Source of the DNA: Nitratiruptor sp. SB155-2
Lineage (GTDB): Bacteria; Campylobacterota; Campylobacteria; Campylobacterales; Nitratiruptoraceae
Assembly (NCBI RefSeq): GCF_000010325.1
Contig: NC_009662.1
Coordinates: forward strand, 516,501-580,500
Reading direction: 5' to 3'
Length of the DNA stretch: 64,000 nt
Shown here: in pieces, positions 18,899 through 28,655 of the stretch
Layout of the letters: each line of letters starts with the position of its first letter
Position numbering within the stretch: position 1 is the stretch's first letter
Program-made: the position numbers and the translations under genes
The notes under the pieces: model-generated
The model's input: the letters and a program-made list of their open reading frames with translations, nothing else
What the model was told of the DNA's origin: nothing
Database searches by the model: none

Positions 18899-19662
18899 TG
18901 ATACACTCTACAGCAATAATCGAAAAGGGCGCAAAAATTGGCCAAAACGTAACTATCGGGCCAAATGTCTTTATCTCGAAACATGCAGTGATTGAAGATA
19001 ATTGTACGATCATGCAGGGTGCCATCATTGATGGGAAAACGAGAATAGGGGAAGGGACAAGAGTTTTTTACAATGCCGTTGTCGGATCGATCCCCCAAGA
19101 TTTGAAGTTTAGTGGAGAGGATGTTGAACTTGTTATCGGTCGTAACAATACTGTCCGAGAATTTTGTCTCATAAATCCGGGGACCGCACATGGTGGCGGC
19201 AAAACGATTATTGGAGACAACAATCTATTGATGGGCTATGTACATGTGGCTCATGATTGTAAAATTGGCAATAACTGTATCTTGGCCAATGCAGCGACGC
19301 TTGCGGGACACGTAGAGCTTGGAAACAATGTAGTAATTGGTGGGATGACACCGATACATCAATTTGTCAAAATCGGTGATTTTGCCATGATTGGAGGAGC
19401 GAGTGCTGTGAGTCAAGACATTCCTCCATATACGTTGGCTGAAGGTAACAGAGCGAAACTCAGAGGCCTCAATCTCGTCGGACTTCGCAGAAATTTTGGC
19501 AATGAGGTAGTGGATGAGATCAAACAGGCATTTAAAAAACTTTTTAAATCTGGTGAATCTCCCAAAGAGGTGGCCAAGGAGCTGATAAACAGTCCTAGCC
19601 AATACGTACGAAATCTTGCACAGTTTGTACTGGAGTCTAAAAGAGGAATACCATATCGATAA
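18898..19662 (+). CDS. lpxA: UDP-N-acetylglucosamine acyltransferase LpxA
   Basis: This 254-residue protein is built from left-handed beta-helix hexapeptide repeats in the first two thirds, with the catalytic-histidine segment NPGTAHGGG and a helical C-terminus ([20 protein letters not shown]). LpxA performs the first step of lipid A synthesis, transferring a 3-hydroxyacyl chain to UDP-GlcNAc in the cytoplasm. It follows fabZ as in most Gram-negatives. Confidence 0.95.
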   Translation: MIHSTAIIEKGAKIGQNVTIGPNVFISKHAVIEDNCTIMQGAIIDGKTRIGEGTRVFYNAVVGSIPQDLKFSGEDVELVIGRNNTVREFCLINPGTAHGGGKTIIGDNNLLMGYVHVAHDCKIGNNCILANAATLAGHVELGNNVVIGGMTPIHQFVKIGDFAMIGGASAVSQDIPPYTLAEGNRAKLRGLNLVGLRRNFGNEVVDEIKQAFKKLFKSGESPKEVAKELINSPSQYVRNLAQFVLESKRGIPYR

Positions 19663-19670
19663 GGAAAATA

Positions 19671-20900
19671 ATGTTAAAAAAGTGTAGTTTTTGTGGAAGT
19701 TTCGAGAGTCGTGACAATCCTTTGATAGCTGGAAGTGACAGTAATGTTTACATTTGTAAAAACTGTATCGTTTCGGCGTACAAGATTTTATTTGGCGACA
19801 TTGAAGAGAAGGAAGAAGGAGAGGACCTAACACTTGATTATCTTCCAACTCCAAAAGAACTCAAGGCTATTTTGGATCAATATGTAATAGGTCAAGAGAA
19901 AGCGAAAAAAGTTTTCAGCGTTGCTGTATACAACCACTATAAAAGAATTTTCAAACAAGACATGGTTGACGAAGATACGGAAATCGCAAAATCAAACGTT
20001 CTTTTTATAGGACCCACAGGAAGTGGGAAAACATTGATGGCTCAAACAATGGCGAAAGTTCTGGATGTGCCTTTGGCGATCGCGGATGCGACAAGCCTCA
20101 CGGAAGCCGGCTATGTAGGCGAGGATGTGGAAAATATCCTTACGCGTCTTTATCATGCAGCCGATGAGGATGTGAAAAAGGCCGAAAAAGGAATCGTTTT
20201 TATCGATGAGATCGACAAAATTGCGAGACTGAGCGAAAATAGAAGCATCACGAGAGATGTGAGTGGAGAAGGTGTACAGCAGGCTCTTTTGAAGATCATT
20301 GAAGGAAGTGTTGTCAATATCAGTGCTAAAGGAGGCCGAAAACATCCAAATCAAGAGTTCGTCCAGATCGATACCTCAAATATCCTCTTTATCTGTGGCG
20401 GGGCATTTGATGGACTGACGGATATCATTAAACGAAGATTGGGTGGCAATGTTCTTGGATTTGGCCAGGAAAAACGCAGTAAACGGGATGAGAGTGATCT
20501 ACTAAATTATGTCGAACCGGATGATTTGGTCCATTATGGTCTTATTCCAGAGCTTATCGGTCGCCTTCATATGATTGCCACACTCAATGAATTGAGCAGA
20601 GACGATATGGTACGTATCTTAACAGAACCAAAAAACGCTCTTGTGAAACAGTATAAGAAGCTCTTTGCTTTGGATGAAGTGGAACTTTCATTTGAAAAAG
20701 AGGCACTTGAGGCGATTGCAGACCTTGCCATCAAAAGAAAGACAGGTGCACGGGGACTTCGTAGCATTATGGAAGAGATTATGGTCGATATCATGTTCGA
20801 TCTTCCAGAATACAAAGGGTACGAGGTGGTCATTACAAAAGATGTAATAGAAAAACGATCGGCTCCTATACTTGTCAAAAAACAGAAACGCACCGCATAA
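19671..20900 (+). CDS. clpX: ATP-dependent Clp protease unfoldase ClpX
   Basis: This 409-residue AAA+ protein has an N-terminal zinc-binding domain (Cys5, Cys8, Cys29, Cys32), Walker A GPTGSGKT, the GYVGEDVE pore-loop region, Walker [11 protein letters not shown] and the ClpP-contact loop region (LGFGQ-like, [11 protein letters not shown]). It unfolds substrates for ClpP. Its position after lpxA and before mreB is characteristic of Campylobacterota. An AAGGAAAATA ribosome site precedes the ATG. Confidence 0.96.
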   Translation: MLKKCSFCGSFESRDNPLIAGSDSNVYICKNCIVSAYKILFGDIEEKEEGEDLTLDYLPTPKELKAILDQYVIGQEKAKKVFSVAVYNHYKRIFKQDMVDEDTEIAKSNVLFIGPTGSGKTLMAQTMAKVLDVPLAIADATSLTEAGYVGEDVENILTRLYHAADEDVKKAEKGIVFIDEIDKIARLSENRSITRDVSGEGVQQALLKIIEGSVVNISAKGGRKHPNQEFVQIDTSNILFICGGAFDGLTDIIKRRLGGNVLGFGQEKRSKRDESDLLNYVEPDDLVHYGLIPELIGRLHMIATLNELSRDDMVRILTEPKNALVKQYKKLFALDEVELSFEKEALEAIADLAIKRKTGARGLRSIMEEIMVDIMFDLPEYKGYEVVITKDVIEKRSAPILVKKQKRTA

Positions 20901-20909
20901 GGAACAGGG

Positions 20910-21944
20910 ATGATATTTGATAAATTGATCGGAATGTTCTCCAACGATATGGGGATCGATCTTGGTACGGCAAATACTCTTGTTTTGAGCCGGGGAGAAG
21001 GAATTATCATCAACGAGCCATCTGTTGTGGCTATTAAAAGTGATAGACAGGGGCGTCAAAGAATTTTGGCTGTAGGGAAAGAGGCCAAAGAGATGGTCGG
21101 AAAAACTCCGGGTGATATCAAAGCGATCCGACCTATGAAAGATGGCGTCATAGCAGATTTTGATATTACTGAGAAGATGATTCGATACTTCATCGAAAAA
21201 GCACACAAACGAAAAGCCTTTATTCGACCTCGCATTATCATCTGTGTTCCCTACGGCTTGACGCAGGTAGAGCGAAAAGCTGTGAAGGAGTCGGCTCTGA
21301 GCGCAGGAGCAAGAGAGGTCTATTTGATTGAAGAGCCGATGGCCGCTGCTATCGGGGCAGGACTTCCTGTTAAAGAGCCACAAGGGAGTCTAGTCGTTGA
21401 TATCGGCGGTGGTACTACCGAGATTGGTGTCATTTCGCTTGGTGGTCTTGTGGTAAGCAAATCGATTCGGATAGCTGGAGATAAGATCGATGCAGCTATT
21501 GTCGATTTTGTCAAGAAAAAATACAACCTCGTGATAGGCGACCGAGTGGCCGAAGAGATAAAAATAGAGATAGGCACGGCACTGCCACTGGATGAACCTT
21601 TGAAGATGAACGTGACAGGACGTGACCAGGTGGGAGGACTTCTCAACACTATAACGGTAACGAGTGAGGATATCTACGAAGCGATGAAAGAGCCTTTGAA
21701 ACTTATAGCAGAGGCTCTAAAAGATGTGTTGGAACAGACACCGCCAGAGCTTGCCGGAGATATTATCGAAAACGGCATCGTTCTTACAGGAGGAGGCGCT
21801 TTGATACGGAATCTCGATCGCTATCTTTCCCAAATCGTGAAGATTCCGGTCTATATAGCCGAAGAGCCTCTGTTGGCCGTAGCCAAAGGAACGGGAAAAG
21901 TATTGGATGAAATAGAGATTTTGCAACAACTCACTGATGAATAG
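20910..21944 (+). CDS. mreB: rod-shape actin homologue MreB
   Basis: This 344-residue protein has the actin-fold phosphate loops GIDLGTANTLV (near 16-26) and VVDIGGGTTEIGVI, and the adenosine motif GIVLTGGGALIRNLD. MreB forms membrane-associated filaments that guide lateral wall synthesis. Its 3' end overlaps mreC by eight bases. It lies ten bases after clpX. Confidence 0.96.
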   Translation: MIFDKLIGMFSNDMGIDLGTANTLVLSRGEGIIINEPSVVAIKSDRQGRQRILAVGKEAKEMVGKTPGDIKAIRPMKDGVIADFDITEKMIRYFIEKAHKRKAFIRPRIIICVPYGLTQVERKAVKESALSAGAREVYLIEEPMAAAIGAGLPVKEPQGSLVVDIGGGTTEIGVISLGGLVVSKSIRIAGDKIDAAIVDFVKKKYNLVIGDRVAEEIKIEIGTALPLDEPLKMNVTGRDQVGGLLNTITVTSEDIYEAMKEPLKLIAEALKDVLEQTPPELAGDIIENGIVLTGGGALIRNLDRYLSQIVKIPVYIAEEPLLAVAKGTGKVLDEIEILQQLTDE

Positions 21945-22686
21945 AAAACTTCTTTTCTTTTTGTTCGCTGTCTTTTTGGCAGCCCTTCTTTTTTTGACAA
22001 ACCAAATATTCAAAGATTTTGTGCTTGACTTTACATTCGGTATAAAAAAAGAGTATCTTCAACTGAAAAAAAATTTTAATCAATTCTTGGAAGATCATTT
22101 TAATCAACAGCAAACGATACAAAAATTACGAAATCAAAACAGAGAACTTTTCCAATACAAAATTTTATATTCGGATATAAAAGAGAGATACAATGCGCTG
22201 TTACAAGATTGTCATATTATTGAAAAGACATCTCTTCATTTGCAGCCAGTTCAGGCTCTTTCATATGTGACACTTGGTGATTTTACTACACTCTGGATCG
22301 ATGCGGGTATTCCAAATGGGACTATCGTAGGCGCTTTGAAGGGAGCTTACGTTGCAGGGATCGCTATGGGAGAAGGCAAAAGAAGTAAACTATTGCTTTT
22401 GGGAAATAAAAAGTGCTCTTTTGGAGTACAGGTTGGAACAAAAGCATATGGAATTGCCGTTGGGAATGGGGACAACCGCTTTACTGTCGTCAAATATATC
22501 CCAAACTATGAACATATCCATATCGGTGACGAAGTGGTGACAAATGGTTTGGACGGACTTTTTATTTACGGAATAAAAGTGGGACGCGTCGTGGAGATCA
22601 AACACGAAGGCAGTTACAAGATTGCAAAGGTTCGAAACTATGCCGATCTGTCACATCCATGGTTTTTTTGGCTAATGAAGTTATAA
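21937..22686 (+). CDS. mreC: rod shape-determining protein MreC
   Basis: This 249-residue protein has one N-terminal membrane helix (about 3-21), a coiled coil (about 35-80) and a periplasmic beta-rich domain (VGDFTTLWIDAG-like and GDEVVTNGLDGLFIYGIKVG), the layout of MreC. It links MreB to cell-wall enzymes in the periplasm. It is short compared with the 270-350 residues common elsewhere, in line with other members of this phylum. No mreD gene follows. Confidence 0.92.
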   Translation: MNRKLLFFLFAVFLAALLFLTNQIFKDFVLDFTFGIKKEYLQLKKNFNQFLEDHFNQQQTIQKLRNQNRELFQYKILYSDIKERYNALLQDCHIIEKTSLHLQPVQALSYVTLGDFTTLWIDAGIPNGTIVGALKGAYVAGIAMGEGKRSKLLLLGNKKCSFGVQVGTKAYGIAVGNGDNRFTVVKYIPNYEHIHIGDEVVTNGLDGLFIYGIKVGRVVEIKHEGSYKIAKVRNYADLSHPWFFWLMKL

Positions 22687-22729
22687 ACATTATTTGGATA
22701 AAATCAAAAACTAAAACGCAAGGGATATC

Positions 22730-25700
22730 ATGCCAAAAAGAGAAGATATCAAAACGATTTTACTCATAGGATCTGGCCCCATAATCATAGGTCAGGCATG
22801 TGAATTCGACTACTCCGGAACGCAAGCTGTAAAAACTCTCAAATCTCTTGGATACAGGGTTGTTCTTATCAACTCCAACCCGGCAACCATCATGACCGAT
22901 CCCGGTTTTGCCGATCGAACCTATATCGAGCCTATAACAGAGGATGTGGTATACAAGATCATTCAGCAAGAAAAAGTCGATGCGATACTTCCTACAATGG
23001 GTGGTCAGACGGCGCTCAATGTGGCGATGAGCATGTACGAGAAGGGGATGTTAGATGGTGTTGAGTTTTTAGGAGCTAAGCCTCAAGCCATTAAAAAGGG
23101 TGAAGATAGACAGGCTTTTAAAGAAGCGATGCTCAAAATCGGTATGGATTTGCCGAAAAGCCGGTACGCCTACAGCATGGAAGAGGCGATGGAAGCAGCT
23201 GCCCAGATCGGTTTTCCTCTCATCATCCGAGCCTCCTATACCCTTGCAGGTGGTGGAAGTGGAGTTGCATACAACATCGATGAGTTTAAAGTTTTGGCCG
23301 CAAAAGGATTGGAGGCAAGTCCTATCAACGAGATCTTGATAGAAGAGAGTCTCCTTGGATGGAAAGAGTATGAGATGGAGGTGATACGGGACAAAGAGGA
23401 TAACTGTATCATCGTCTGCTCCATCGAAAATCTCGATCCTATGGGTGTTCATACCGGGGATTCCATCACTATAGCCCCGGCATTGACGCTTACAGACAAA
23501 GAGTATCAACGAATGCGGGATGCCTCTTTTGCAATTTTGCGCGAAATCGGTGTGGATACGGGGGGAAGTAACGTTCAATTTGCGGTCAATCCAAAAACAG
23601 GGCGAATGATTGTTATCGAGATGAATCCAAGAGTCTCACGAAGTAGCGCTCTTGCTTCCAAAGCCACAGGCTATCCTATTGCCAAAGTAGCCACTTTGCT
23701 TGCTGTTGGGTATACGTTAGATGAGATTGAAAATGATATTACGGGAACTGCTGCAAGTTTTGAGCCAACAATCGACTACATTGTGACAAAAATCCCTCGA
23801 TTCACATTTGAAAAATTCCCTATGGCTGACTCTACGCTGACTACCTCTATGAAGAGTGTTGGTGAGGTGATGGCGATAGGACGGACCTTTAAAGAATCTA
23901 TCCAAAAAGGGCTTTGTTCGCTAGAAACAGGACTCAGCGGGTTTGAAAAAATTGAGGCTGACATCGATACGATCCGAAGAGAGATTAGAAGACCAAACGA
24001 AAAAAGACTTCTGTATGTGGCTCAGGGATTTCGAGAAGGCTTGAGTGTAGAAGAGATTCATGAACTTTCCAAAATCGATCCGTGGTTTTTGTACCAAATC
24101 GAAGAGATAGTCGCGTTTGAAAATCAAATCGATCTTGATATTTTGCAAAACGAAGAGCTTTTGAGACTTGCTAAAACCTATGGCTTCAGCGATAAGATGA
24201 TCGCAAAACTCATCAATGAAAAAGAGCATACCGATTTGAGTGAAAACGATGTATACAATGCAAGAGTGGCTTTAGGAATTGAACTCGAATACAACGAGGT
24301 AGACACCTGTGCGGCGGAGTTTCCAGCCCGTACGCCTTATCTGTATAGCTCTACGAATATCACGAAACTGCCAAAAGCAAAAAAAGAGAGTGATGAGCAA
24401 AAAGTTCTCATCATCGGTGGCGGTCCAAATAGAATTGGACAAGGTATCGAGTTTGACTACTGCTGTGTCCATGCCGCATTTGCTTTAAAAGATATGGGTA
24501 TAAAGTCTATTATGTACAACTGCAACCCTGAAACGGTTTCTACCGACTATGATACGAGTGATATACTCTACTTTGAACCAATTGACTTAGAGCATGTGCG
24601 CCAAGTGATCAAAGAGGAAAATCCAAGCGGCGTAATTGTCCATTTTGGCGGACAAACGCCACTCAAACTTGCAAAACCTCTGACTGCTTTGGGAGCAAAA
24701 ATCGTAGGAACAAGTGCGAAAGTGATCGACTTGGCAGAAGACAGAGAGAAATTCAGTACGTTCGTTGCCAAAAACGGACTCAAACAGCCGCCAAATGGAA
24801 CTGCGTTTACAAAAGAGGATGCGCTCAAAATCGCCGATGAGATAGGCTATCCGGTCCTTGTTCGTCCTAGTTACGTATTAGGTGGTCGGGCGATGCGTAT
24901 CGTTTACAACGAAAATGAACTCAAAGAATATATGGATGAAGCGGTCAGTGTGAGTCATGAGTCCCCTGTACTCATCGACAAGTTTCTAGATCATGCAATC
25001 GAACTGGATGTAGACGCGATAAGTGATGGAACAAATGTCTATATCGGTGGCATCATGCAGCATATAGAAGAGGCAGGTATTCATTCAGGTGACAGTGCTT
25101 GCTCTTTGCCTACAGTAAGTATCGATGAAGCGATTTTGCATGAAGTCGAAAATCAGACGAAAAAAATTGCACTTGGTCTCGGAGTTAAAGGTTTACTCAA
25201 TATTCAGTATGCCATTTACAAAGATGAAGTGTACCTCATAGAAGTCAATCCAAGAGCTTCGAGAACTGTACCATTTGTGAGTAAAGCAACGGGTGTGCCA
25301 ATGGCAAAAGTGGCAACCAGAGTGATGATCAAAGGAGATCTCAAAGAGGCCCTTGAATTTTACGACGAATATGACATAGTGGACTTTAGCAGCGAAATCT
25401 TCAAACCGAAACTCAAAAGCCATATCTCGGTAAAAGAGGCGGTTTTTCCATTCAACAAACTCCCAGGAGCCGATCTCATTTTGGGACCTGAGATGAAGAG
25501 TACCGGTGAAGTGATGGGGGTGAGCGAAACTTTTGGAGAGAGTTTTGCAAAAGCGCAGTTCGCTGCCGGTAACAGACTCGCTACAAGTGGGAAGCTCTTT
25601 TTATCATTGACCGATTATGACAAACCCTTTGCACCAAAGCTGGCAAAAACCTACATCGATCTTGGATTTGAGATCGTTGCCACGAGAGGAACCCATCAAA

Positions 25701-25984
25701 TTTTAAAAGATAATGGTGTCGAGAGTCAACTTGTTCTCAAAATCAGTGAAGGTCGACCCAACATCGAAGATATGATCAAAAATGGTGAAATAGCAATGGC
25801 CATCAACACTAGTGACAACAAAGCGAGCAAAAACGATGCAAAACGGATACGAGAACAGGTTTTAAGACACCAGATTCCATACTTTACTACCGTATCTGCT
25901 GCACTTGTGGCTGCAGAAGCGATACGATCTTTGAAAGAGCATGAACTGCAACCAAAAGCGTTGCAAGATTATTTGAATGAGTAA
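22730..25984 (+). CDS. carB: carbamoyl-phosphate synthase large subunit
   Basis: This 1084-residue protein has the duplicated ATP-grasp structure of CarB: a first half with [15 protein letters not shown] at its N-terminus, a second half beginning [17 protein letters not shown] near 560, and a C-terminal allosteric MGS-like domain ([16 protein letters not shown]). It makes carbamoyl phosphate for arginine and pyrimidines. A TAAAAT-like -10 lies shortly upstream, in the short gap after mreC. Its stop overlaps the YrdC-like start. Confidence 0.97.
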   Translation: MPKREDIKTILLIGSGPIIIGQACEFDYSGTQAVKTLKSLGYRVVLINSNPATIMTDPGFADRTYIEPITEDVVYKIIQQEKVDAILPTMGGQTALNVAMSMYEKGMLDGVEFLGAKPQAIKKGEDRQAFKEAMLKIGMDLPKSRYAYSMEEAMEAAAQIGFPLIIRASYTLAGGGSGVAYNIDEFKVLAAKGLEASPINEILIEESLLGWKEYEMEVIRDKEDNCIIVCSIENLDPMGVHTGDSITIAPALTLTDKEYQRMRDASFAILREIGVDTGGSNVQFAVNPKTGRMIVIEMNPRVSRSSALASKATGYPIAKVATLLAVGYTLDEIENDITGTAASFEPTIDYIVTKIPRFTFEKFPMADSTLTTSMKSVGEVMAIGRTFKESIQKGLCSLETGLSGFEKIEADIDTIRREIRRPNEKRLLYVAQGFREGLSVEEIHELSKIDPWFLYQIEEIVAFENQIDLDILQNEELLRLAKTYGFSDKMIAKLINEKEHTDLSENDVYNARVALGIELEYNEVDTCAAEFPARTPYLYSSTNITKLPKAKKESDEQKVLIIGGGPNRIGQGIEFDYCCVHAAFALKDMGIKSIMYNCNPETVSTDYDTSDILYFEPIDLEHVRQVIKEENPSGVIVHFGGQTPLKLAKPLTALGAKIVGTSAKVIDLAEDREKFSTFVAKNGLKQPPNGTAFTKEDALKIADEIGYPVLVRPSYVLGGRAMRIVYNENELKEYMDEAVSVSHESPVLIDKFLDHAIELDVDAISDGTNVYIGGIMQHIEEAGIHSGDSACSLPTVSIDEAILHEVENQTKKIALGLGVKGLLNIQYAIYKDEVYLIEVNPRASRTVPFVSKATGVPMAKVATRVMIKGDLKEALEFYDEYDIVDFSSEIFKPKLKSHISVKEAVFPFNKLPGADLILGPEMKSTGEVMGVSETFGESFAKAQFAAGNRLATSGKLFLSLTDYDKPFAPKLAKTYIDLGFEIVATRGTHQILKDNGVESQLVLKISEGRPNIEDMIKNGEIAMAINTSDNKASKNDAKRIREQVLRHQIPYFTTVSAALVAAEAIRSLKEHELQPKALQDYLNE

Positions 25985-26429
25985 TATCTTAGATCCAAAG
26001 AAAATCTATTTGGCTCAAACCGACACAACAGTCGGCTTCTTGAGTCAAGATGACTCCAAACTGGCAAATATCAAAAACCGACCTCCATCAAAACCCTTCT
26101 TGATAGCCGTTTCCTCTTTTTCAGTGTTGAAGTATTTTGTCAGAGTTCCTAACAAGTATAAAAAGAGAGTGAGACGATCGAAAAGGAGCACTTTTATCTA
26201 TCCAAATGGTAAAGCATTGCGGGTTATCAAGAGTACAGAGCACTATAGATTTTTGAAAAAGTTTGGTTGGTTTTACTCAACGAGTGCCAATGAGAGTGGG
26301 AAAAGGTTTGAACGCCACTGGGCTGTTCAAAAAGCCGATATTGTGGTAGAAGATAGACGAGGTCTTTATGAAAGTAAGCCTTCAAAAATCTTTCGACTAT
26401 CACAAAGAAAACTCAAAAAGATTCGTTAA
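25977..26429 (+). CDS. short Sua5/YciO/YrdC-family protein
   Basis: This 150-residue protein carries the family's opening pattern ([14 protein letters not shown], then KNRPPSKPF, then YSTSANESG). YrdC/TsaC proteins make threonylcarbamoyl-AMP for the t6A modification of tRNA. This form is shorter than the usual 180-200 residues and lacks part of the central region, as seen in Campylobacterota, so it may be the phylum's TsaC or a diverged relative. It is coupled to carB (overlap of eight bases) and meets the cytochrome peroxidase gene tail to tail. Confidence 0.78.
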   Translation: MSNILDPKKIYLAQTDTTVGFLSQDDSKLANIKNRPPSKPFLIAVSSFSVLKYFVRVPNKYKKRVRRSKRSTFIYPNGKALRVIKSTEHYRFLKKFGWFYSTSANESGKRFERHWAVQKADIVVEDRRGLYESKPSKIFRLSQRKLKKIR

Positions 26430-27553
26430 ATACCATAATCGATTATATTTCCTTCAAGGGTATGCAAAAATGCCTCAATACTATCAATTTGTTCTTTGTT
26501 TAATTCCAATCCTCTTTGGTATTTTCCCATTATCCGAATAGCCTCTTTGAGGTTTTTGACGGTGCCGTTGTGAAAATAGGGGGCTGTTTTGGTGATATTG
26601 CGCAAGATTGGTACTTTAAAATATCTGGCACTGTTTTTTCCGTAGTAATGACCAATATCTGGAAACGGGTAGGGATCGTACGAGATATTTGTATCAAAAC
26701 GCAACTCTTTGAAATAATATTTATTGTCATAAAACCCAAAAACCGGATAGATAGGGCTATGATATTCGATAACTGGAAATTTTTGTATTATCTGTCCGCC
26801 AACGCTGCGTCCCATATGGCAGGCCTTACAGCCGATATTGATAAAAAGTTTTAATCCTTTTTGCTCTTTTGGAGTCAATGCACTTAAATTGCCATCAAGA
26901 AAATCATCAAACCGCCCTCGTGTAAGAAGCGTTCGTTCATACGCTCCTATCGCTTTTGTAATTTGATCAAATGTAATGGTGTCATCGCCAAAAACCTCTT
27001 GAAACATCTTGCGGTAAGATGGATTTTGTCGTACCCGTTCCACCACCTCTTTTGGCGTCATTGCCATTTCAAACGGTGCTTGCAAAGGACCTTTTGCCTG
27101 CTCTTCTACACTTTTTGCTCTTCCATCCCAAAATTGAAACTTTTGAAGGGCGGCATTGAGAACGGTTGGGGAGTTAAGATGATGAGGATTTTTTCGGTTT
27201 TTGTAACCGATTGCCGTTGGCCTGTCATCATCTCCGCCTCTGTCAAGATCATGACAACTTGCACAGCTGATAGTTCGATCTTTGGAGAGACTTGGATCGA
27301 AAAAGAGCATCTTCCCAAGAAGAATTTTTTCTTTCGTAAGTCTATTGGATGGTGTATCGAGAAGTTTTAAAAGCTCATCAAAATTTTTTGGATTGGATCG
27401 AAATCCAGCAGAAATTGCCAATTGCCGAAGCTGTTGAGGAGATATTTGCTGTACGGGTGTATGAAGTGTAACATAGGTGTTAACTTTTCCTAAAATATAG
27501 GGAGTAGTAATGATAAGAAATGGCAAAACAATAAGAATAAATATTTTTTTCAT
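26426..27553 (-). CDS. dihaem cytochrome c peroxidase (CcpA/MauG family)
   Basis: This 375-residue protein has an N-terminal signal or anchor (about 3-22) and two c-type haem motifs, CASCH (near 97) and CKACH (near 245). The intervening region LLTRGRFDDFL and the closing PYFHNGTVKNLKEAI are typical of bacterial di-haem peroxidases that reduce periplasmic H2O2 with electrons from cytochrome c. The gene is monocistronic and preceded by a strong palindrome. MauG-like oxidative roles are a less likely alternative. Confidence 0.9.
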   Translation of the reverse strand: MKKIFILIVLPFLIITTPYILGKVNTYVTLHTPVQQISPQQLRQLAISAGFRSNPKNFDELLKLLDTPSNRLTKEKILLGKMLFFDPSLSKDRTISCASCHDLDRGGDDDRPTAIGYKNRKNPHHLNSPTVLNAALQKFQFWDGRAKSVEEQAKGPLQAPFEMAMTPKEVVERVRQNPSYRKMFQEVFGDDTITFDQITKAIGAYERTLLTRGRFDDFLDGNLSALTPKEQKGLKLFINIGCKACHMGRSVGGQIIQKFPVIEYHSPIYPVFGFYDNKYYFKELRFDTNISYDPYPFPDIGHYYGKNSARYFKVPILRNITKTAPYFHNGTVKNLKEAIRIMGKYQRGLELNKEQIDSIEAFLHTLEGNIIDYGI

Positions 27554-27559
27554 AATAAA

Positions 27560-27591
27560 CTTTCTTATTTGGATAAATTCATAAGAAAGTA
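27560..27591 (-). promoter_or_regulatory. palindrome at the cytochrome c peroxidase promoter
   Basis: Two 10-base arms (ACTTTCTTAT and ATAAGAAAGT) form a perfect inverted repeat around a 12-base centre, just seven bases before the start codon. A TATACT box on the minus strand (27594-27589) overlaps its far edge. It could be an operator for a peroxide- or redox-responsive regulator or an mRNA hairpin that hides the ribosome site. Confidence 0.6.
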
Positions 27592-27649
27592 TATAATTTA
27601 TATGGAAGTTGCTTCATTGACCTGTATCAATTATGGATGGGTCTTCATC

Positions 27650-27922
27650 TCAATGTGGTTTCCAGCATTCATTAAAAAATTTCTGTTCATTTTCCAAAAG
27701 TTCGTTCTTGCAAGAGGCTATGATTGCTTGTGCCCATTGTTCGATTTTTTGACCAATCTCTTCCCCAAATTTCATAAAAACGGCCTTTTTGTAGTCCTCA
27801 CTGGTATAAGTTTTGTTCCCGACAAAGGGGAGACTGTGAAATGCTTGTAGTTTGAAGATTGCGAAAGTTTTTTCGTCAAGGTTTTCTGGAGCTTGTTTAA
27901 GTTTTTTCGTTATGTATTCCAC
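27650..27922 (-). CDS. small protein of unknown function (90 residues)
   Basis: I do not recognise this protein. It starts with GTG at 27922 close behind the stop of a 51-residue reading frame and reads MEYITKKLKQAPENLDEK and so on: a mostly helical, charged cytoplasmic protein with two cysteines (IIASCKNEL and NECWKPH) and no membrane segment. Its position behind the PAS protein and another small frame suggests a three-gene unit. An opposite-strand frame at 27569-27850 covers the same bases but lacks a ribosome site and looks like a shadow. Confidence 0.6.
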   Translation of the reverse strand: MEYITKKLKQAPENLDEKTFAIFKLQAFHSLPFVGNKTYTSEDYKKAVFMKFGEEIGQKIEQWAQAIIASCKNELLENEQKFFNECWKPH

Positions 27923-27925
27923 CTC

Positions 27926-28081
27926 TTACTCTTTGCGGCGTCGATAGGAGAGATTTTTGAAAATGGCATATTTTGTGGCTTGTGCAATGCCTATTGCTTC
28001 GGCCATCTCTTCATCGAAACCAAGTGCAAGTGCTCGATATTTTTGCAGTGCAGCCATTTTGGGAAAGCGGTTGATAAACAC
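27926..28081 (-). CDS. very small protein of unknown function (51 residues)
   Basis: A GTG start at 28081 overlaps the TAG stop of the PAS gene (TAGTG), with AGGAAG five bases before it. The product begins VFINRFPKMAALQKYRALAL, continues with GFDEEMAEAIGIAQATKYAI and ends in a basic tail (YRRRKE). It looks like a compact helical protein; the alternation of short helices resembles a small DNA-binding or partner protein, but that is a guess. It sits between two other genes with almost no spacing, which supports translation. Confidence 0.55.
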   Translation of the reverse strand: MFINRFPKMAALQKYRALALGFDEEMAEAIGIAQATKYAIFKNLSYRRRKE

Positions 28082-28539
28082 TACTCTTCCTGAGCTTTCA
28101 TCTCTTTGTATTGTTCTATTACACGTTCTACCATTTTTCTATCCGGAACTTTCCGACCGGCGATGTAACCGGTGATATTGCCTTTGTCGTCAAATTTTGG
28201 TTTAATCCATACGACAACCCAGTAGTACTTCCCGTCTTTTCTCATATTTTTGACATAGCCTTCCCAATATTCGCCGCGTTTGATCGTATTCCATAGATCT
28301 TCAAAAGCAGCACTTGGCATGTCGGGATGGCGGTTTATGTTATGTGGAGCGCCGATGAGTTCCTCTTTGGTATATCCTGTCATTTCGCGAAACTTTCTAT
28401 TTGCATAGGTAATGATGCCTGCGGTATCGGTTTCAGTGATCATGACACCACCATCAAACGGTACCTCTTCATCCACAGGATCTGGTTTTATGATCTCTTG
28501 TCCGGTGATAAGATTTTTTATTTTTTTCTTATATCCCAT
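28081..28539 (-). CDS. Aer-like PAS domain protein
   Basis: This 152-residue soluble protein contains a single PAS domain (about 30-130) of the Aer/energy-taxis type (TYANRKFREMTGYTKEELIG, then NINRHPDMP, then WEGYVKNMRKDGKYYWV). Such proteins in Campylobacterota bind FAD or haem and signal redox state to taxis machinery (CetB-like) or to other partners. There is no output domain, so it must act through another protein; the two small downstream genes are candidates by position. Confidence 0.85.
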   Translation of the reverse strand: MGYKKKIKNLITGQEIIKPDPVDEEVPFDGGVMITETDTAGIITYANRKFREMTGYTKEELIGAPHNINRHPDMPSAAFEDLWNTIKRGEYWEGYVKNMRKDGKYYWVVVWIKPKFDDKGNITGYIAGRKVPDRKMVERVIEQYKEMKAQEE

Positions 28540-28655
28540 TACAACAGTCCTTTATATTACTTTTTATTATTATTTATATTATAAAGTAAAAATAGTAAAA
28601 TCGCAATAGAGCGTTGAAAAAGATATAATTAGAAAAACGTTTATCGAGGGGAACA
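28540..28655. promoter_or_regulatory. divergent promoter region between the PAS gene and metH
   Basis: This 116-base AT-rich spacer has a plus-strand TATAAT at 28624-28629, and GAGGGG before the metH TTG. It is too short for a cobalamin riboswitch, and I see none of the SAM riboswitch stems. Confidence 0.55.

Noticed and set aside
19225-19854. 209-residue open frame antisense to lpxA/clpX
   Set aside because: It lies opposite two clear genes, has no ribosome site and no recognisable domain.
20688-21383. 231-residue open frame antisense to clpX/mreB
   Set aside because: Low-complexity, cysteine- and histidine-rich translation typical of a shadow of conserved genes.
27569-27850. 93-residue plus-strand frame opposite the 90-residue unknown gene
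   Set aside because: It starts in the promoter region of the cytochrome peroxidase, lacks a ribosome site and is rich in phenylalanine and leucine as expected for a shadow.
28540-28655. SAM or cobalamin riboswitch before metH
   Set aside because: The spacer is short and AT-rich and shows no set of conserved stems.
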